Below are positions 5,392 through 5,562 of a stretch of 5,562 nt of DNA, one piece after another. Where the stretch lies: positions 1 to 5,562 of the forward strand of contig CALVXL010000096.1 of the NCBI GenBank assembly GCA_944369635.1, given 5' to 3'. A model generated the notes under the pieces. It made no database searches. It was not told where the DNA came from and saw only the letters and a program-made list of their open reading frames with translations. Origin of the DNA: an uncultured Clostridia bacterium. GTDB taxonomy: Bacteria > Bacillota > Clostridia > Christensenellales > Borkfalkiaceae. A program made the position numbers and the translations under genes. Every line of letters starts with the position of its first letter. Within the stretch, counting starts at the first letter, position 1.

Positions 5392-5562
5392 TTCGTCGAT
5401 AAATTTCATAACGCTCTTTGCGATCACCGCATGTCCGCCGGCATTGGGATGAATCCCGTCGTCCGAATAATTGACGAGATAATCCGTTTGCATTAAAAAT
5501 TCCGAACGGATATCGATGATCCTGCACTTGTTTTTCACCGCCGCGCCGATTACGGCAAGGTT
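5377..5562 (-). CDS. SGNH/GDSL hydrolase, C-terminal fragment
   Basis: Only the last 61 residues are in the window; the gene begins beyond the right edge. The fragment contains DGIHPNAGGHAVIA, the conserved block V of SGNH/GDSL lipases and esterases, whose D-x-x-H supplies the catalytic Asp and His (residues 35 and 38 of the fragment). The Ser, Gly and Asn blocks would lie upstream and cannot be checked. Family members remove acyl or acetyl groups from lipids, sugars or cell-wall polymers; the substrate, and whether it is secreted, depend on the missing N-terminus. The stop codon lies inside the terminator hairpin. It reads the same way as the metallo-hydrolase gene, but the terminator and a separate promoter argue against one operon. 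Confidence 0.9.
   Translation of the reverse strand, partial: NLAVIGAAVKNKCRIIDIRSEFLMQTDYLVNYSDDGIHPNAGGHAVIAKSVMKFIDEKVSA

Overview
The window looks like chromosome of a Gram-positive, probably clostridial (Bacillota) bacterium. This is inferred from strong GGAGG-type ribosome binding sites, two near-consensus TTGAAA-17-TATAAT housekeeping promoters, AT-rich intergenic DNA and U-tailed hairpin terminators; nothing in it fixes a genus. There are no RNA genes, insertion sequences or CRISPR arrays that I can see.

Layout on the + strand: an AT-rich leader (1-316) with a pair of operator-like repeats and a GC-rich hairpin; a complete GMP synthase gene, guaA (317-1846); a small alpha/beta-hydrolase 59 bases downstream (1906-2553); a perfect 18-bp terminator hairpin; then, behind its own consensus promoter, a second guaA-type gene (2811-4109, probable TTG start). 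A bidirectional terminator separates these from two - strand genes: a PhnP-like metallo-beta-lactamase-fold hydrolase (4310-5158, own promoter) and the C-terminal end of an SGNH/GDSL hydrolase that runs off the right edge (5377-5562).

The notable point is the pair of guaA paralogues. The first has every hallmark of a glutamine-dependent GMP synthase. The second keeps the ATP-pyrophosphatase and dimerisation domains, but its glutaminase domain has shrunk to roughly 110 residues: Asp replaces the catalytic Cys, and the segment carrying the His/Glu pair is missing. It cannot hydrolyse glutamine by the usual mechanism. It should therefore use free ammonia, take ammonia from a partner, or have a different job. 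It has its own promoter behind a strong terminator, so it can be expressed separately from the canonical gene. Whether it makes GMP in low-glutamine conditions, works as a mixed dimer with the first enzyme, or aminates another nucleotide cannot be decided from sequence.

The hydrolase between them has no obvious link to purine metabolism. It is less GC-rich and has a different proline codon preference, which suggests a later insertion.
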